This document shows positions 43,092-51,309 of a DNA stretch of 51,312 nucleotides, piece after piece. Under the pieces are notes generated by a model that was not told the origin of the DNA, searched no databases, and was given only the letters and a program-made list of their open reading frames with translations. Both the position numbers and the translations under genes were made by a program. How positions within the stretch are numbered: position 1 is the stretch's first letter; every line of letters begins with the position of its first letter. Source of the stretch: Gammaproteobacteria bacterium. GTDB lineage: Bacteria > Pseudomonadota > Gammaproteobacteria > SZUA-152. The stretch lies in contig JAOUJW010000040.1 of the NCBI GenBank assembly GCA_029882975.1, positions 1-51,312 of the forward strand, read 5' to 3'.

Positions 43092-44558
43092 ATGAACAGT
43101 ACAATGAATTTTGAGATGCCAAATTTTGCTCCCGCCATTCCGGAAATTTTCGTGCTGTCCATGGCGTGCCTTATATTAATTGTGGACCTGTACTTATCCG
43201 AAAAGAACAGAGTGGTGACCTACTTGTTGTCTCTGGGGACTTTGGTGGTTGCCAGTTTGCTCACTGTTAGCAATCACAGCCCGGATACGATACTTACTTT
43301 TAGTGGAACTTTTATCAGTGACACTATGGGTGATGTACTCAAAATCTTTATCTACCTGGTAACAGGCCTGGTTTTCATTTATTCCCGCACTTATTTGCAG
43401 GACAGGAACCTATTTAAAGGCGAATACTACGTCCTGGGATTGTTCGGTGTCCTGGGTATGATGATTTTGGTTTCGGCGCATAACTTTCTTACCATCTATC
43501 TGGGTTTGGAGTTGTTGTCCTTATCCTTGTATGCATTGGTTGCCATGCACCGCGATAATCACGACGCTTCAGAAGCCGCCATGAAATACTTCGTACTGGG
43601 GGCTTTGGCATCCGGAATGCTGCTATACGGCATGTCGCTGTTGTACGGAGTCACTGGTTCATTGGATATTGAAAAATACAGCCAATTGTTACAACAGTTA
43701 CCGGCGGATGAGAGAATGGCCTTGGTTTTAGGTATGGTCATGGTGATCGTCGGTATCGCCTTTAAACTGGGCGCAGTACCGTTTCATATGTGGGTACCGG
43801 ATATCTACCACGGTGCACCCACTGCCGTAACCTTGTATATTGGTACCGCACCCAAACTGGCAGCATTTGCCATGCTAATGCGCTTATTGGTGGAGGGGTT
43901 GGGCAGCATCCACAGCGAGTGGCAAGGTATATTGATTATCATGGCTATATTGTCCATGGGTGTAGGTAACGTCATCGCCATTGCCCAAACCAATATTAAA
44001 CGCATGCTGGCTTACTCAACCATATCTCATGTGGGCTTTATTTTGTTGGGGATACTGGCGGGCAACAAAGCCGGATATTCAGCTGCCATGTTTTATACCA
44101 TTGTCTATGCCATTATGAGTTTGGGCGGTTTTGGTATGATTATCCTGCTCAGCCGAGCCGGGTTTGAGGCCGACAAATTGGATGACTTCAAAGGGCTGAA
44201 TCAAAAAAGCCCTTGGTTTGCCTTCATGATGTTAATACTTATGTTTTCCATGGCAGGCGTACCACCGACAATTGGCTTTTTTGCCAAACTGTCCGTACTG
44301 CAAGCGGTGGTGGGAGTGAGCAGTGCCAACCTGGTTTGGGTGGCTGTTGTCGCGGTGATTTTCTCAATCATTGGCGCGTTCTACTATATCCGTATGGTTA
44401 AAATCATGTATTTTGACAAACCGGATAACAACGACGCGATTGAGTCCAATCCTGAGATGAAAATTCTCATCAGCGCGAACAGTCTGGCTGTGCTGGGCCT
44501 GGGTCTGTTTCCCCACAGTTTGTACGCGCTGTGTATGGCTTCCATGCCGGGACTCTGA
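43092..44558 (+). CDS. nuoN: NADH-quinone oxidoreductase subunit N
   Basis: NuoN is the proximal antiporter-like proton-pumping subunit. I use ATG 43092 ([20 protein letters not shown], 488 aa); a frame from 43047 would overlap nuoM. Conserved: [16 protein letters not shown] (essential Glu), [46 protein letters not shown] and [14 protein letters not shown]. It ends the nuo operon; 31 bp later lies the convergent FkbM-type gene. Confidence 0.96.
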   Translation: MNSTMNFEMPNFAPAIPEIFVLSMACLILIVDLYLSEKNRVVTYLLSLGTLVVASLLTVSNHSPDTILTFSGTFISDTMGDVLKIFIYLVTGLVFIYSRTYLQDRNLFKGEYYVLGLFGVLGMMILVSAHNFLTIYLGLELLSLSLYALVAMHRDNHDASEAAMKYFVLGALASGMLLYGMSLLYGVTGSLDIEKYSQLLQQLPADERMALVLGMVMVIVGIAFKLGAVPFHMWVPDIYHGAPTAVTLYIGTAPKLAAFAMLMRLLVEGLGSIHSEWQGILIIMAILSMGVGNVIAIAQTNIKRMLAYSTISHVGFILLGILAGNKAGYSAAMFYTIVYAIMSLGGFGMIILLSRAGFEADKLDDFKGLNQKSPWFAFMMLILMFSMAGVPPTIGFFAKLSVLQAVVGVSSANLVWVAVVAVIFSIIGAFYYIRMVKIMYFDKPDNNDAIESNPEMKILISANSLAVLGLGLFPHSLYALCMASMPGL

Positions 44559-44589
44559 AACTACCAGAAGCTGTAATTCAGCCGGTGCT

Positions 44590-45843
44590 TCAGTATAACT
44601 CCAGCTGAATTCGTTGATAGTTAACATCCTTTTCTTTGGGTATGGCGTAAAGAATGGTTTCGTAGCGCATGAAGCCATAATGTTCAATGTAGTAATTGTA
44701 GTCAGATAAACCTTGCATCATCGTCGCTGGTAAAGTCAAATAGTGCGTGGGGTTGTGATAGATAGACAAGGCCACTTGACAACGATATCGAGTGCAGACT
44801 TCTACGATATCATCAATCACATGTTCCTCTCCGCCTTCCAAATCGAATTTCATGTAGTCCACTTGAGGTAGAGCGTAAGTTTCGATTAAATCGTTCAATG
44901 TCAGGCAAGGAAACGTTTTAACCGGTAAGCCGGCGGTTTTAGCCGAAGGCAGACCGATGACCTGATCTTGATTACCACCCACCGGAAGTTCAATTTCTCC
45001 TTTGTAGTTGGTCAGGGCCGCGTCAACAAACGTGAGTGTCTGTGGATATTGTTTGCAAAACTGTCTTACATAAGGCGTTAAAAACTCTGTACCCAGTGGA
45101 TCAATGCTGACGATGCTGCCATCGGGGCCGGTTTTTCCCAATAGAAACGGGATTTCTGAACCGGTGTGAACTCCTGCGTTGATTACGATATCCCCGGGGT
45201 TAATATTTACATAATTCATATATTGAACCCGGTGAAACAAGCGAGAAAAATACAAATCCCAAACTTCGGGTGCGCTACCGTTCAGTAAGGTTTTGTAGTG
45301 ATATTTACTGCTGAAATCCGTTAACCTGTCCGAAATATATTGCACTACGGCTGTATTTTCCTGCCACAGGTTTTTCCAATGGTTTAAGTATCCTGTTTCT
45401 GCCCAGATAAAGTTATTTCCACTAACGCTGAACGCTCCCGGCATTTTGTCGGAAAAAAATTCGATCAATCCGGGTAATGCCAGTTTTGAGAAGGAAAGTG
45501 GTTTCTCATTATAGCTGGCGCGATTTAAGTGTTTCGAAAATGACTTGGCGGCCTCCCAATAGGACCAAGTATCTCCCATGGGAATGGGCATAAAAACACA
45601 ACGCGACTTTGTATCGGGATCAGCTTGAAATTCAAAAGCATCTAAAGATTCCGGTTCGCAAGAGACAATGAGTTGTTTGGAGTCAGAGCTTAACGCTTGT
45701 TTGAGGTCCGGAATGAATCCCAGAAATCTGCCTTTGGGATTGCTGATTTCCAAGACTGCTTTCAAATGCTGGTTGATGTCGGTGTCTTGACCGTAAATAA
45801 AGTAATCTCTGTCTGCAATTTGTGCGGGAGCGTAATAGAACAT
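44590..45843 (-). CDS. FkbM family methyltransferase
   Basis: This 417-residue protein has a C-terminal SAM-dependent FkbM domain (from about residue 200): motif I INAGVHTGSEIPFLLG, SIDPLGTEFL, and the family hallmark VDYMKFDLEGGEEHVI. The N-terminal ~200 residues are not recognisable and may bind the substrate. FkbM relatives O-methylate sugars or polyketides, often in surface polysaccharide loci, but no such genes are nearby. AGGAAGGAA precedes the ATG on the minus strand. It faces nuoN and occupies the position where rimP-nusA is often found after the secG/tRNA-Leu region. Confidence 0.83.
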   Translation of the reverse strand: MFYYAPAQIADRDYFIYGQDTDINQHLKAVLEISNPKGRFLGFIPDLKQALSSDSKQLIVSCEPESLDAFEFQADPDTKSRCVFMPIPMGDTWSYWEAAKSFSKHLNRASYNEKPLSFSKLALPGLIEFFSDKMPGAFSVSGNNFIWAETGYLNHWKNLWQENTAVVQYISDRLTDFSSKYHYKTLLNGSAPEVWDLYFSRLFHRVQYMNYVNINPGDIVINAGVHTGSEIPFLLGKTGPDGSIVSIDPLGTEFLTPYVRQFCKQYPQTLTFVDAALTNYKGEIELPVGGNQDQVIGLPSAKTAGLPVKTFPCLTLNDLIETYALPQVDYMKFDLEGGEEHVIDDIVEVCTRYRCQVALSIYHNPTHYLTLPATMMQGLSDYNYYIEHYGFMRYETILYAIPKEKDVNYQRIQLELY

Positions 45844-45987
45844 GAAAATTCCTTCCTTGGTTTTGCAGGTAACTTGAGCAATTAATATGCCGTAACGGAT
45901 TACGAAATATGAGTTTACAAAAAGGTGACATTTAACCTTGGACCGATATACTTAAGAAACCAGCCGAAAATTATATGGAGACTTTCT

Positions 45988-46713
45988 ATGGACCGTACCA
46001 AATCCAGCGGAATGGTTTTATTAGGTATATTCGTGGCAGCGGGGTTAGCATCAGCCGGTTATTTTGTCAGCCAGACTTTGTATAACGCCAAAGTCGCTCT
46101 CAACACGGCCGAAGCGAAAGGACTGGCCGAACGTCGGGTAACGTCGGATCAGGCAAATTGGTCAGTGGGGTTTAAAGTATCCGGAGCCAAACGCGCCCAA
46201 GTTCCGCAGTTGTACCAACAAGCAGAACAACATCAGGCAACGATTCGAGATTTGTTAAAACAAAATGGATTCGATGATGCCGAGATTGAATTGGGTGTAT
46301 TGGATTACAGCTACCAGGAATACCGGGACGATAAACAAAAACTGGTGGATCAGATTCACATGCTGAGTGGTTCGATTAATGTGGAAACGTCAAAAGTAGA
46401 CAAAGTCGGTGCTGTCCGTGCCAGTGTAAACAAATTGATTGCTAAGGGGATCGATGTGGAGAACCGGCCACCAACCTACCGGTTTACCCGCTTAAACGAC
46501 ATCAAGCCGGAAATGTTGCGGGAAGCAACCAAGAATGCTCGCCTTGCCGCCAATGAGTTTGCAGAAAATGCCGGTGTCAACGTAGGGGGAATTCGCGATG
46601 CGCGACAAGGGAGTTTTTACGTTCGTGACGCCGGTTCCGAATACGGAGATACAGCTAAAATAGAGAAAGACGTTCGCGTGGTAACCACCATCACTTTTTA
46701 TTTAACCGAATAA
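45988..46713 (+). CDS. SIMPL domain-containing (DUF541) exported protein
   Basis: I choose ATG 45988 (MDRTKSSGMVLLGIF), with TGGAG upstream; the frame is open from 45925. The 241-residue product has an N-terminal signal anchor (residues ~9-30) and a SIMPL domain: LAERRVTSDQANWSVGF near the start, repeated KQNGFDDAEIELGVLDY and a terminal VRVVTTITFYL. SIMPL proteins are periplasmic or membrane-anchored and poorly understood; some are linked to oxidative stress or signalling. It is divergent from the FkbM gene with a 144-bp gap. Confidence 0.82.
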   Translation: MDRTKSSGMVLLGIFVAAGLASAGYFVSQTLYNAKVALNTAEAKGLAERRVTSDQANWSVGFKVSGAKRAQVPQLYQQAEQHQATIRDLLKQNGFDDAEIELGVLDYSYQEYRDDKQKLVDQIHMLSGSINVETSKVDKVGAVRASVNKLIAKGIDVENRPPTYRFTRLNDIKPEMLREATKNARLAANEFAENAGVNVGGIRDARQGSFYVRDAGSEYGDTAKIEKDVRVVTTITFYLTE

Positions 46714-46945
46714 CGTGGCTATCCTGGTGTCGAACCAACCGAGGAATTTGTAAGAGAATAAAACATTGTTGAATAACCGAAATGGCGGTTTCACACTTGG
46801 CTTTGTAGGGTGCGTAGCCCACCTTGTAAAAAAAGGGGATGCGTCCGTCCTGCCAAGTCTGCCAATGTACGAGTACTTAGTATGTTTGTTGCGGAACTGT
46901 CAGAGAGACTGGAGGTGGCTGAAAATGAAGCTTAAAGCTTCAGGT

Positions 46946-46982
46946 ATAAAAAAACCGGCCATAGATCGGGGTATGGCCGGTT
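46946..46982 (-). terminator. Intrinsic terminator reading leftwards
   Basis: AACCGGCCATA (46953-46963) and TATGGCCGGTT (46972-46982) form an 11-bp perfect stem with an 8-nt loop. On the minus strand it is followed by a run of seven T (complement of the A-run at 46948-46954), the form of a strong intrinsic terminator. No clear minus-strand gene lies upstream of it. Confidence 0.8.
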
Positions 46983-47725
46983 AAGGGTTTTCCAGTACTT
47001 GCGACTGGAAGTTGTGTCAGCTTACGTAACGAGCGAGCTGACTACCAGTGTCGTAACAGGGGTTGTTGGCGACACCGGCATCGGGGTTCAGTTACTGGTA
47101 TTAATTGTGGTGAAAAACCGAAAACGCTATTAGCAACAGGCTGGTACACTGTTGGGAACCAAGATCGTTGAGATTGGCGTAGGAGTTTTTGCGCATACCG
47201 AAGCAGCGTAAGCAAATTCGTGTGCTGGTATTGAATTGTACGATGTTTCCAGACAAGACTGTCCATATTGCCGCCCCCTTTGTAACCATCAAATAGGCCT
47301 GTAAACCTTTGGTCTGCGAGTTTCAGTAACACCTACTGAAACGTCTACCTACTGTTAGTGCTACAACGATCCGTTTTAATCGCTGCGCCGTAGTTCCGAC
47401 AGTGCCGGATTTATTATCGTGGCTCTTGGTTCTTGGGGGGAATAAAAAAGACATGATAAACAAATAGATAGCCCCAAGTTCCGTGCCTGGCTGCAAGTAG
47501 GTTGTTTACAGGCGTTAAAGAGTACTATACCAGCAAAATACCTAAGTACAAGCACCTAAGTACTTTTTATTTATTATAATTTCGTATATTCTTAGAAAAA
47601 ATACTAATAATTGTATTCTAAGCTGGTGTTAATGTTAAAATGGTAAGCTATGAGATAATTATTAAGTCTTTTTAATCAATGAATTAGAGTGGATTCGCTG
47701 GGAAAACCAAAAAAAACATGTGAAA

Positions 47726-47751
47726 ATTGTTTACGTAAACAATATTATAAT
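47726..47751 (+). promoter_or_regulatory. 18-bp perfect palindrome next to TATAAT, kinase gene promoter
   Basis: ATTGTTTACGTAAACAAT (47726-47743) is a perfect palindrome, and a consensus -10 TATAAT starts two bases later (47746-47751). The palindrome covers the -35 region, where no TTGACA-like hexamer is seen, the arrangement of an activator- or repressor-controlled promoter. The leader to the kinase ATG would be about 150 nt and includes a small hairpin GATACA-GGGT-TGTATC (47853-47868). Confidence 0.6.
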
Positions 47752-47909
47752 GTTGGATCAAAGGGGGGCTTTCTTGAGCAAGCATGGCTTGTTTAGTCCC
47801 TCTACTATATCAATGACCACCGTAAGTAAGCGTATACGCAAAGCAGTACTGTGATACAGGGTTGTATCCGGAGAGTTGAAGAGGTGGATGAGACACATGC
47901 GGATAACTA

Positions 47910-49769
47910 ATGCAGTCGCTGTCATTAAAATTTCGGATTACGGCCCTGGCCTTACTGGTCGCGGTGGTACCGTTGTTCATTTTCAATATTATCAGTGCGA
48001 AAAGCACTAGAGACAACATGATCCAAACGGTATCCAACGGCATTCAGGCTGAATCCATATTGTTAGGTGATATGGTTAGTCGTTTTTTGTCTCAACGATT
48101 GAATAATGCGATGTTGCTGCGACAGACCGTAGCGATTTGGGACAAAAATCCTGAAAAACTGACCCAGCTCAAAGACTATCTCCATTCCATCAGTGCTGAA
48201 CAAGAAACCATTAATGATATAAAGTTAGTCGATAGTTCCGGTAAAGTTCTTATTAGCAGCACTCAAGCTGGTAGCGAGGGGTTATATCTCTGGGATGTAA
48301 CTGTAGGTATAAAAGACTTGTTTAACAAAACTCGCGATGCGGCTAATGACAGCATTTATACTTCTGAAGCTCGACAAAGTAAACTAGGCGCCGAATTTAA
48401 TCTTCTTACAGCTGTTCTGGATGATCACGGTAAAGCCGGCCATGTATTGGTTATAGAAAGTAATATCGACGATATTCGTAAAACAGTGGTGGAGTTCAAC
48501 AAAGGCAGGCGTTTAAGCCGGGATACCTATGTGGTGGACAAATTGGGCACCATTATTGTTACCAACCATGATACTAATGCGAGCTTCGCACCATTACCGG
48601 ATACCCGTATACAACCGGCTATGTTGAGTGAAGGTAAGCACGGTATCGCTTTTTACAAAAACTCGCAAAATGTCCGTGTGGTGGCGGGATATCGAGATAT
48701 TGAAGAGATGGGCACCAATAAGGGTTTAAACTGGAGTATTATTACAGTTACCCCCATCGAACAAATCGTAAAACCCGCCCAAGAGACCAGTCAAGTACTC
48801 AATTCCATCGGAATTTTAGTGTCTGGTATCGCTGTTTTAGTGGCCTACGTGTTTGCCGGTAAAATATCCGTGCCCTTGCAACGCACAGTAGCGTTGGCAG
48901 AGGAGATTCGCAGAGGAAATTATTCCCAACGTTTGGAATCCAATTTAGGTGGCGAAATAGGTTCTCTGGCAACCGCTATCAATGAAATGGCGGATAAAGT
49001 GGAACAACGCACGGCGGAAATCGTTACTCGTAATGAAAAACTCACATCTGAGATTGTCGAACGTAAAATTGCTCAGGATCGACTTCAAAAAATTTCACAT
49101 AAAATTGTGCGGCTGCAAGAAGAAGAACGTCGTCGGGTTTCACGTGAATTGCATGACGGTATTAATCAATTGCTCGTATCCGTTAAATATAAAATAGAAA
49201 ACTTTGGCGAGAAATTCAGTGTGGATTCCGAGCAAGCATTAAAAGACATAAAAACTGCACAGATATTTTTAGATGAAGCCATCGCGGAAGTAAGGCGGGT
49301 ATCGCATGACTTACGTCCCAGCGTATTGGATGATCTGGGGCTGGCGCCGGCGTTGGCTAATTTGATTCGACGCTTTTCCGAGCGAAGTTTGTTGGATGTG
49401 GAATTGAAAGGGGCACAAGATGGTAATTTTTTACGCTTACCGTCTGACGTGGAAACAGCCATGTACAGAATTGTACAGGAAGCGTTAACTAACATAGATA
49501 AACACGCCAATGCCACAAAAGTGTTGGTGAATTTGTCCCACACAGATGCCAATGTTACGATTAGAATTGAGGATAATGGCGAAGGTTTTAGTTTACAAAA
49601 GGCTATGCGGAAATCCAGAAACTCTCAGGGCATGGGCTTACGCAATATGCGAGAGCGTATTGAATTGTTACAAGGATCGTTTTTTATACATTCCGATATT
49701 GGAAGAGGCACATTTATAGAGGTGCGAGCGCCTCTTAAAATACATACACCGTTAAATTTAGAAACTTAG
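47910..49769 (+). CDS. Sensor histidine kinase, NarL-partner (HisKA_3) type
   Basis: This 619-residue membrane kinase has TM1 (residues ~7-29), a periplasmic Cache-like sensor of ~260 residues (IKLVDSSGKVLISS, then YVVDKLGTIIVTNHD), TM2 (about 296-318), a HAMP domain (ISVPLQRTVALAEEIRRGNY), a coiled coil, a HisKA_3 dimerisation domain with phospho-acceptor His415 in RRVSRELHDGINQ, and an ATPase domain (IVQEALTNIDKHA N-box, EDNGEGF, GMGLRNMRERIE). The signal sensed is unknown. The response regulator gene follows 17 bases later. The ATG has a poor ribosome site, while a strong GAGGTGG precedes an out-of-frame ATG at 47888. Confidence 0.93.
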   Translation: MQSLSLKFRITALALLVAVVPLFIFNIISAKSTRDNMIQTVSNGIQAESILLGDMVSRFLSQRLNNAMLLRQTVAIWDKNPEKLTQLKDYLHSISAEQETINDIKLVDSSGKVLISSTQAGSEGLYLWDVTVGIKDLFNKTRDAANDSIYTSEARQSKLGAEFNLLTAVLDDHGKAGHVLVIESNIDDIRKTVVEFNKGRRLSRDTYVVDKLGTIIVTNHDTNASFAPLPDTRIQPAMLSEGKHGIAFYKNSQNVRVVAGYRDIEEMGTNKGLNWSIITVTPIEQIVKPAQETSQVLNSIGILVSGIAVLVAYVFAGKISVPLQRTVALAEEIRRGNYSQRLESNLGGEIGSLATAINEMADKVEQRTAEIVTRNEKLTSEIVERKIAQDRLQKISHKIVRLQEEERRRVSRELHDGINQLLVSVKYKIENFGEKFSVDSEQALKDIKTAQIFLDEAIAEVRRVSHDLRPSVLDDLGLAPALANLIRRFSERSLLDVELKGAQDGNFLRLPSDVETAMYRIVQEALTNIDKHANATKVLVNLSHTDANVTIRIEDNGEGFSLQKAMRKSRNSQGMGLRNMRERIELLQGSFFIHSDIGRGTFIEVRAPLKIHTPLNLET

Positions 49770-49786
49770 AGTGGGTGGTAATAACT

Positions 49787-50455
49787 ATGAGTGAAAATAC
49801 AATGGGCTCATTAAATACAATGGGGCACAGCGATCACATCGTACAGGAAAAACCGAAAGTAAAGGTGCTTCTGGTGGACGATCATGCGGTGGTGAGAGAT
49901 GGCATTCGGGCACGATTGGAACGGGAGTCGGAGTTTGAAGTGGTGGGTGAGGCGATCAATGGTCGTGATGCCATACACAAGGTGACCTCCTTAAGTCCCG
50001 ACGTGGTGTTGATGGATATTAGCATGCCGGTTATGAATGGAATGGATGCCGCCAAGCATTTACGCGAAAACTACCCGGATACTAAAGTGATCATCCTTAC
50101 CATGCACGAGCATAAAGAATATATTCAGGGAGTGATTCGATGCGGTGCACATGGTTATATCGTTAAAGACGTCTCAGCCAGCGAAATGATCAGTGCCATT
50201 AAAACCGTTTGCGAAGGCGACACGTACTACAGCTCTTGTGTTTCGCAAATGATGTACGATGATTTTTCCAAATCCGGTGGTGGAGAGAGCGATAAACTGG
50301 GTTTAACGCAACGGCAGAAAACGATTCTGGCTTTGGTGGAGCAGGGTATGAGCAGTAAGGCTATAGCCAACGAACTCAACATCAGTGTACGCACAGTGGA
50401 AGCGCATCGCCATAACATCAAGATCAAGCTGGACGCGCAAAACGCCGGCACTTGA
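49787..50455 (+). CDS. LuxR/NarL-type response regulator
   Basis: I choose ATG 49787 (MSENTMGSL, 222 aa). The receiver domain (residues ~25-140) has the acidic pair in LLVDDHAVVRDG, phospho-acceptor Asp77 in VVLMDISMP, Thr in ILTMHEH and Lys in IVKDVSASE. The DNA-binding domain follows (LTQRQKTILALVEQGMSSKAIANEL, then SVRTVEAHRHNIKIKLD). The protein stops at QNAGT, about a dozen residues short of the usual end of the GerE helix-turn-helix, so the last dimerisation helix is missing or shortened. It works with the adjacent kinase; the palindrome upstream of the kinase is a possible target. Confidence 0.93.
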   Translation: MSENTMGSLNTMGHSDHIVQEKPKVKVLLVDDHAVVRDGIRARLERESEFEVVGEAINGRDAIHKVTSLSPDVVLMDISMPVMNGMDAAKHLRENYPDTKVIILTMHEHKEYIQGVIRCGAHGYIVKDVSASEMISAIKTVCEGDTYYSSCVSQMMYDDFSKSGGGESDKLGLTQRQKTILALVEQGMSSKAIANELNISVRTVEAHRHNIKIKLDAQNAGT

Positions 50456-50465
50456 TTATCAGTCA

Positions 50466-50502
50466 AGTCTCTGGCAGGGGGTATCCGGCCAGAGACTCCT
50501 TA
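50466..50502 (+). terminator. Terminator after the response regulator gene
   Basis: AGTCTCTGGC (50466-50475) pairs with GCCAGAGACT (50488-50497), a 10-bp perfect stem with a 12-nt loop, 10 bases after the stop codon. The T-run after it is weak (CCTTACCTTAT). Confidence 0.65.
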
Positions 50503-50520
50503 CCTTATATAGCCATTGTA

Positions 50521-50596
50521 TGGCGTCCCCGAGAGGACTCGAACCTCTAGTACAGACTTAGGAGGTCTGGGGTTTATCCTGTTAACCGACGGGGAC
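50521..50596 (-). tRNA. tRNA-Arg (anticodon CCU)
   Basis: Read on the minus strand it is a 76-base tRNA. Acceptor GTCCCCG/CGGGGAC pairs perfectly, discriminator G and encoded CCA follow. D-stem GGTT/AACC, anticodon stem CAGAC/GTCTG with loop CTCCTAA (anticodon CCT, complement of 50560-50562), and T-stem AGAGG/CCTCT with TTCGAGT are all present. Confidence 0.97.
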
Positions 50597-50823
50597 AGTT
50601 AGGGTGCGTAGTATAACAATTTTATTGCAATTGTTCAGAAAATTACCCTCTAAGTCTCTATTTTATAACAATAAAATATCTAAGTCTTTGAATAATTGAG
50701 ACTTATAGCGGTTGGGCCTGGAGAGCGGTCCGAAAATCGGTTTTCCAGAATTTATTGTCCTCAAATTCCAAAACCATCCATTATACTTATATAGCAGTGA
50801 CATCAAATTACCGAGGTAAGGCT

Positions 50824-51309
50824 GTGTCTAAACTACGCGACGGTTCTTTATCCAAGAGCCCGTATGCGGTCTCAATAGATGAGGTGTTTGCGGATTTTCA
50901 AACCTCTCGGCACGGCTTGGCGCATTCAGAAGCCGCTTCTCGATTGACCCACTATGGACCTAATGAATTACCCAGGCCCAATCCCCCGCATGTGGCAATG
51001 GTGTTTTTGCATCAGTTTGCCAGTCCTCTCATTTATGTGTTAATAGCCGCAGCACTGCTGGCCGTCAGTATCCAGGAATGGTCGGATGCCGGGTTTATCA
51101 CCGCGGTTTTAATGCTCAATGCGGTCATCGGTACTTTTCAAGAATACTCCGCGCAACGGGCCGCCCAGGCTTTGCGTAATTTGGTGAGCGCCAAAACCCG
51201 GGTTTTACGCCAAGGTGAATCCTACGAGATCAACGCAAGGGAATTGGTACCCGGCGATGTGGTGTTGCTGGAATCGGGGGATAAGATACCTGCTGATTTG
51301 CGATTATAG
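50824..51309 (+). CDS. Cation-transporting P-type ATPase, 5' part, frame broken at window edge
   Basis: I choose GTG 50824 with GAGGT 6 bases upstream (product M-SKLRDGSLSKSPYAV...). The 161 visible residues comprise the cation-ATPase N-terminal domain (HGLAHSEAASRLTHYGPNELP), helices M1 and M2 (LIYVLIAAALLAVSI, AGFITAVLMLNAVIGTFQEY) and the start of the actuator domain (LVPGDVVLLESGDKIPADLRL), as in P2-type Ca2+/H+ pumps. A full protein would be ~900 residues with a DKTGT site. The frame meets TAG three bases before the window ends, exactly where the family reads DLRLIE. One missing base would explain it (sequence-end error or mutation). Ion specificity cannot be told. Confidence 0.8.
   Translation: MSKLRDGSLSKSPYAVSIDEVFADFQTSRHGLAHSEAASRLTHYGPNELPRPNPPHVAMVFLHQFASPLIYVLIAAALLAVSIQEWSDAGFITAVLMLNAVIGTFQEYSAQRAAQALRNLVSAKTRVLRQGESYEINARELVPGDVVLLESGDKIPADLRL

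Larger units (their letters stand above)
46714..47909. other. 1.2-kb stretch without a convincing gene
   Basis: Only short frames occur here: plus strand 46766-46984 (72 aa) and minus strand 47042-47332 (96 aa) and 47101-47292 (63 aa); none resembles a known family or has a good ribosome site. A minus-strand terminator lies at 46946-46982. An inverted repeat GTTTCAGTA/TACTGAAAC sits at 47320-47342. The right part (47500-47760) is AT-rich, with direct repeats, a TATAAT at 47575 and the palindrome/TATAAT pair before the kinase gene. A decayed gene or a small RNA on the minus strand is possible. Confidence 0.6.

Noticed and set aside
45683-45931. Short minus-strand frame next to the FkbM gene and other ~60-110 residue frames inside conserved genes
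   Set aside because: All overlap strongly supported genes in other frames and show no family features.
47281-47400. Minus-strand segment with a hairpin and a CAGACCAAAGGTTTACAGGCC-like stretch, considered as a cyclic-di-GMP riboswitch
   Set aside because: It lacks the conserved CACGCACAGGGCAAACC half and the paired tetraloop/receptor, and no suitable gene follows on that strand.
50521-50596. tRNA-Arg as an integration site for a mobile island
   Set aside because: No integrase gene and no convincing 3'-end duplication of the tRNA within the window.
46806-50611. The 12-mer TAGGGTGCGTAG occurs at 46806 and 50600, flanking the kinase/regulator region
   Set aside because: Dozens of chance 12-mer pairs are expected in a window of this size, and no mobile-element genes lie between; not taken as attachment sites.
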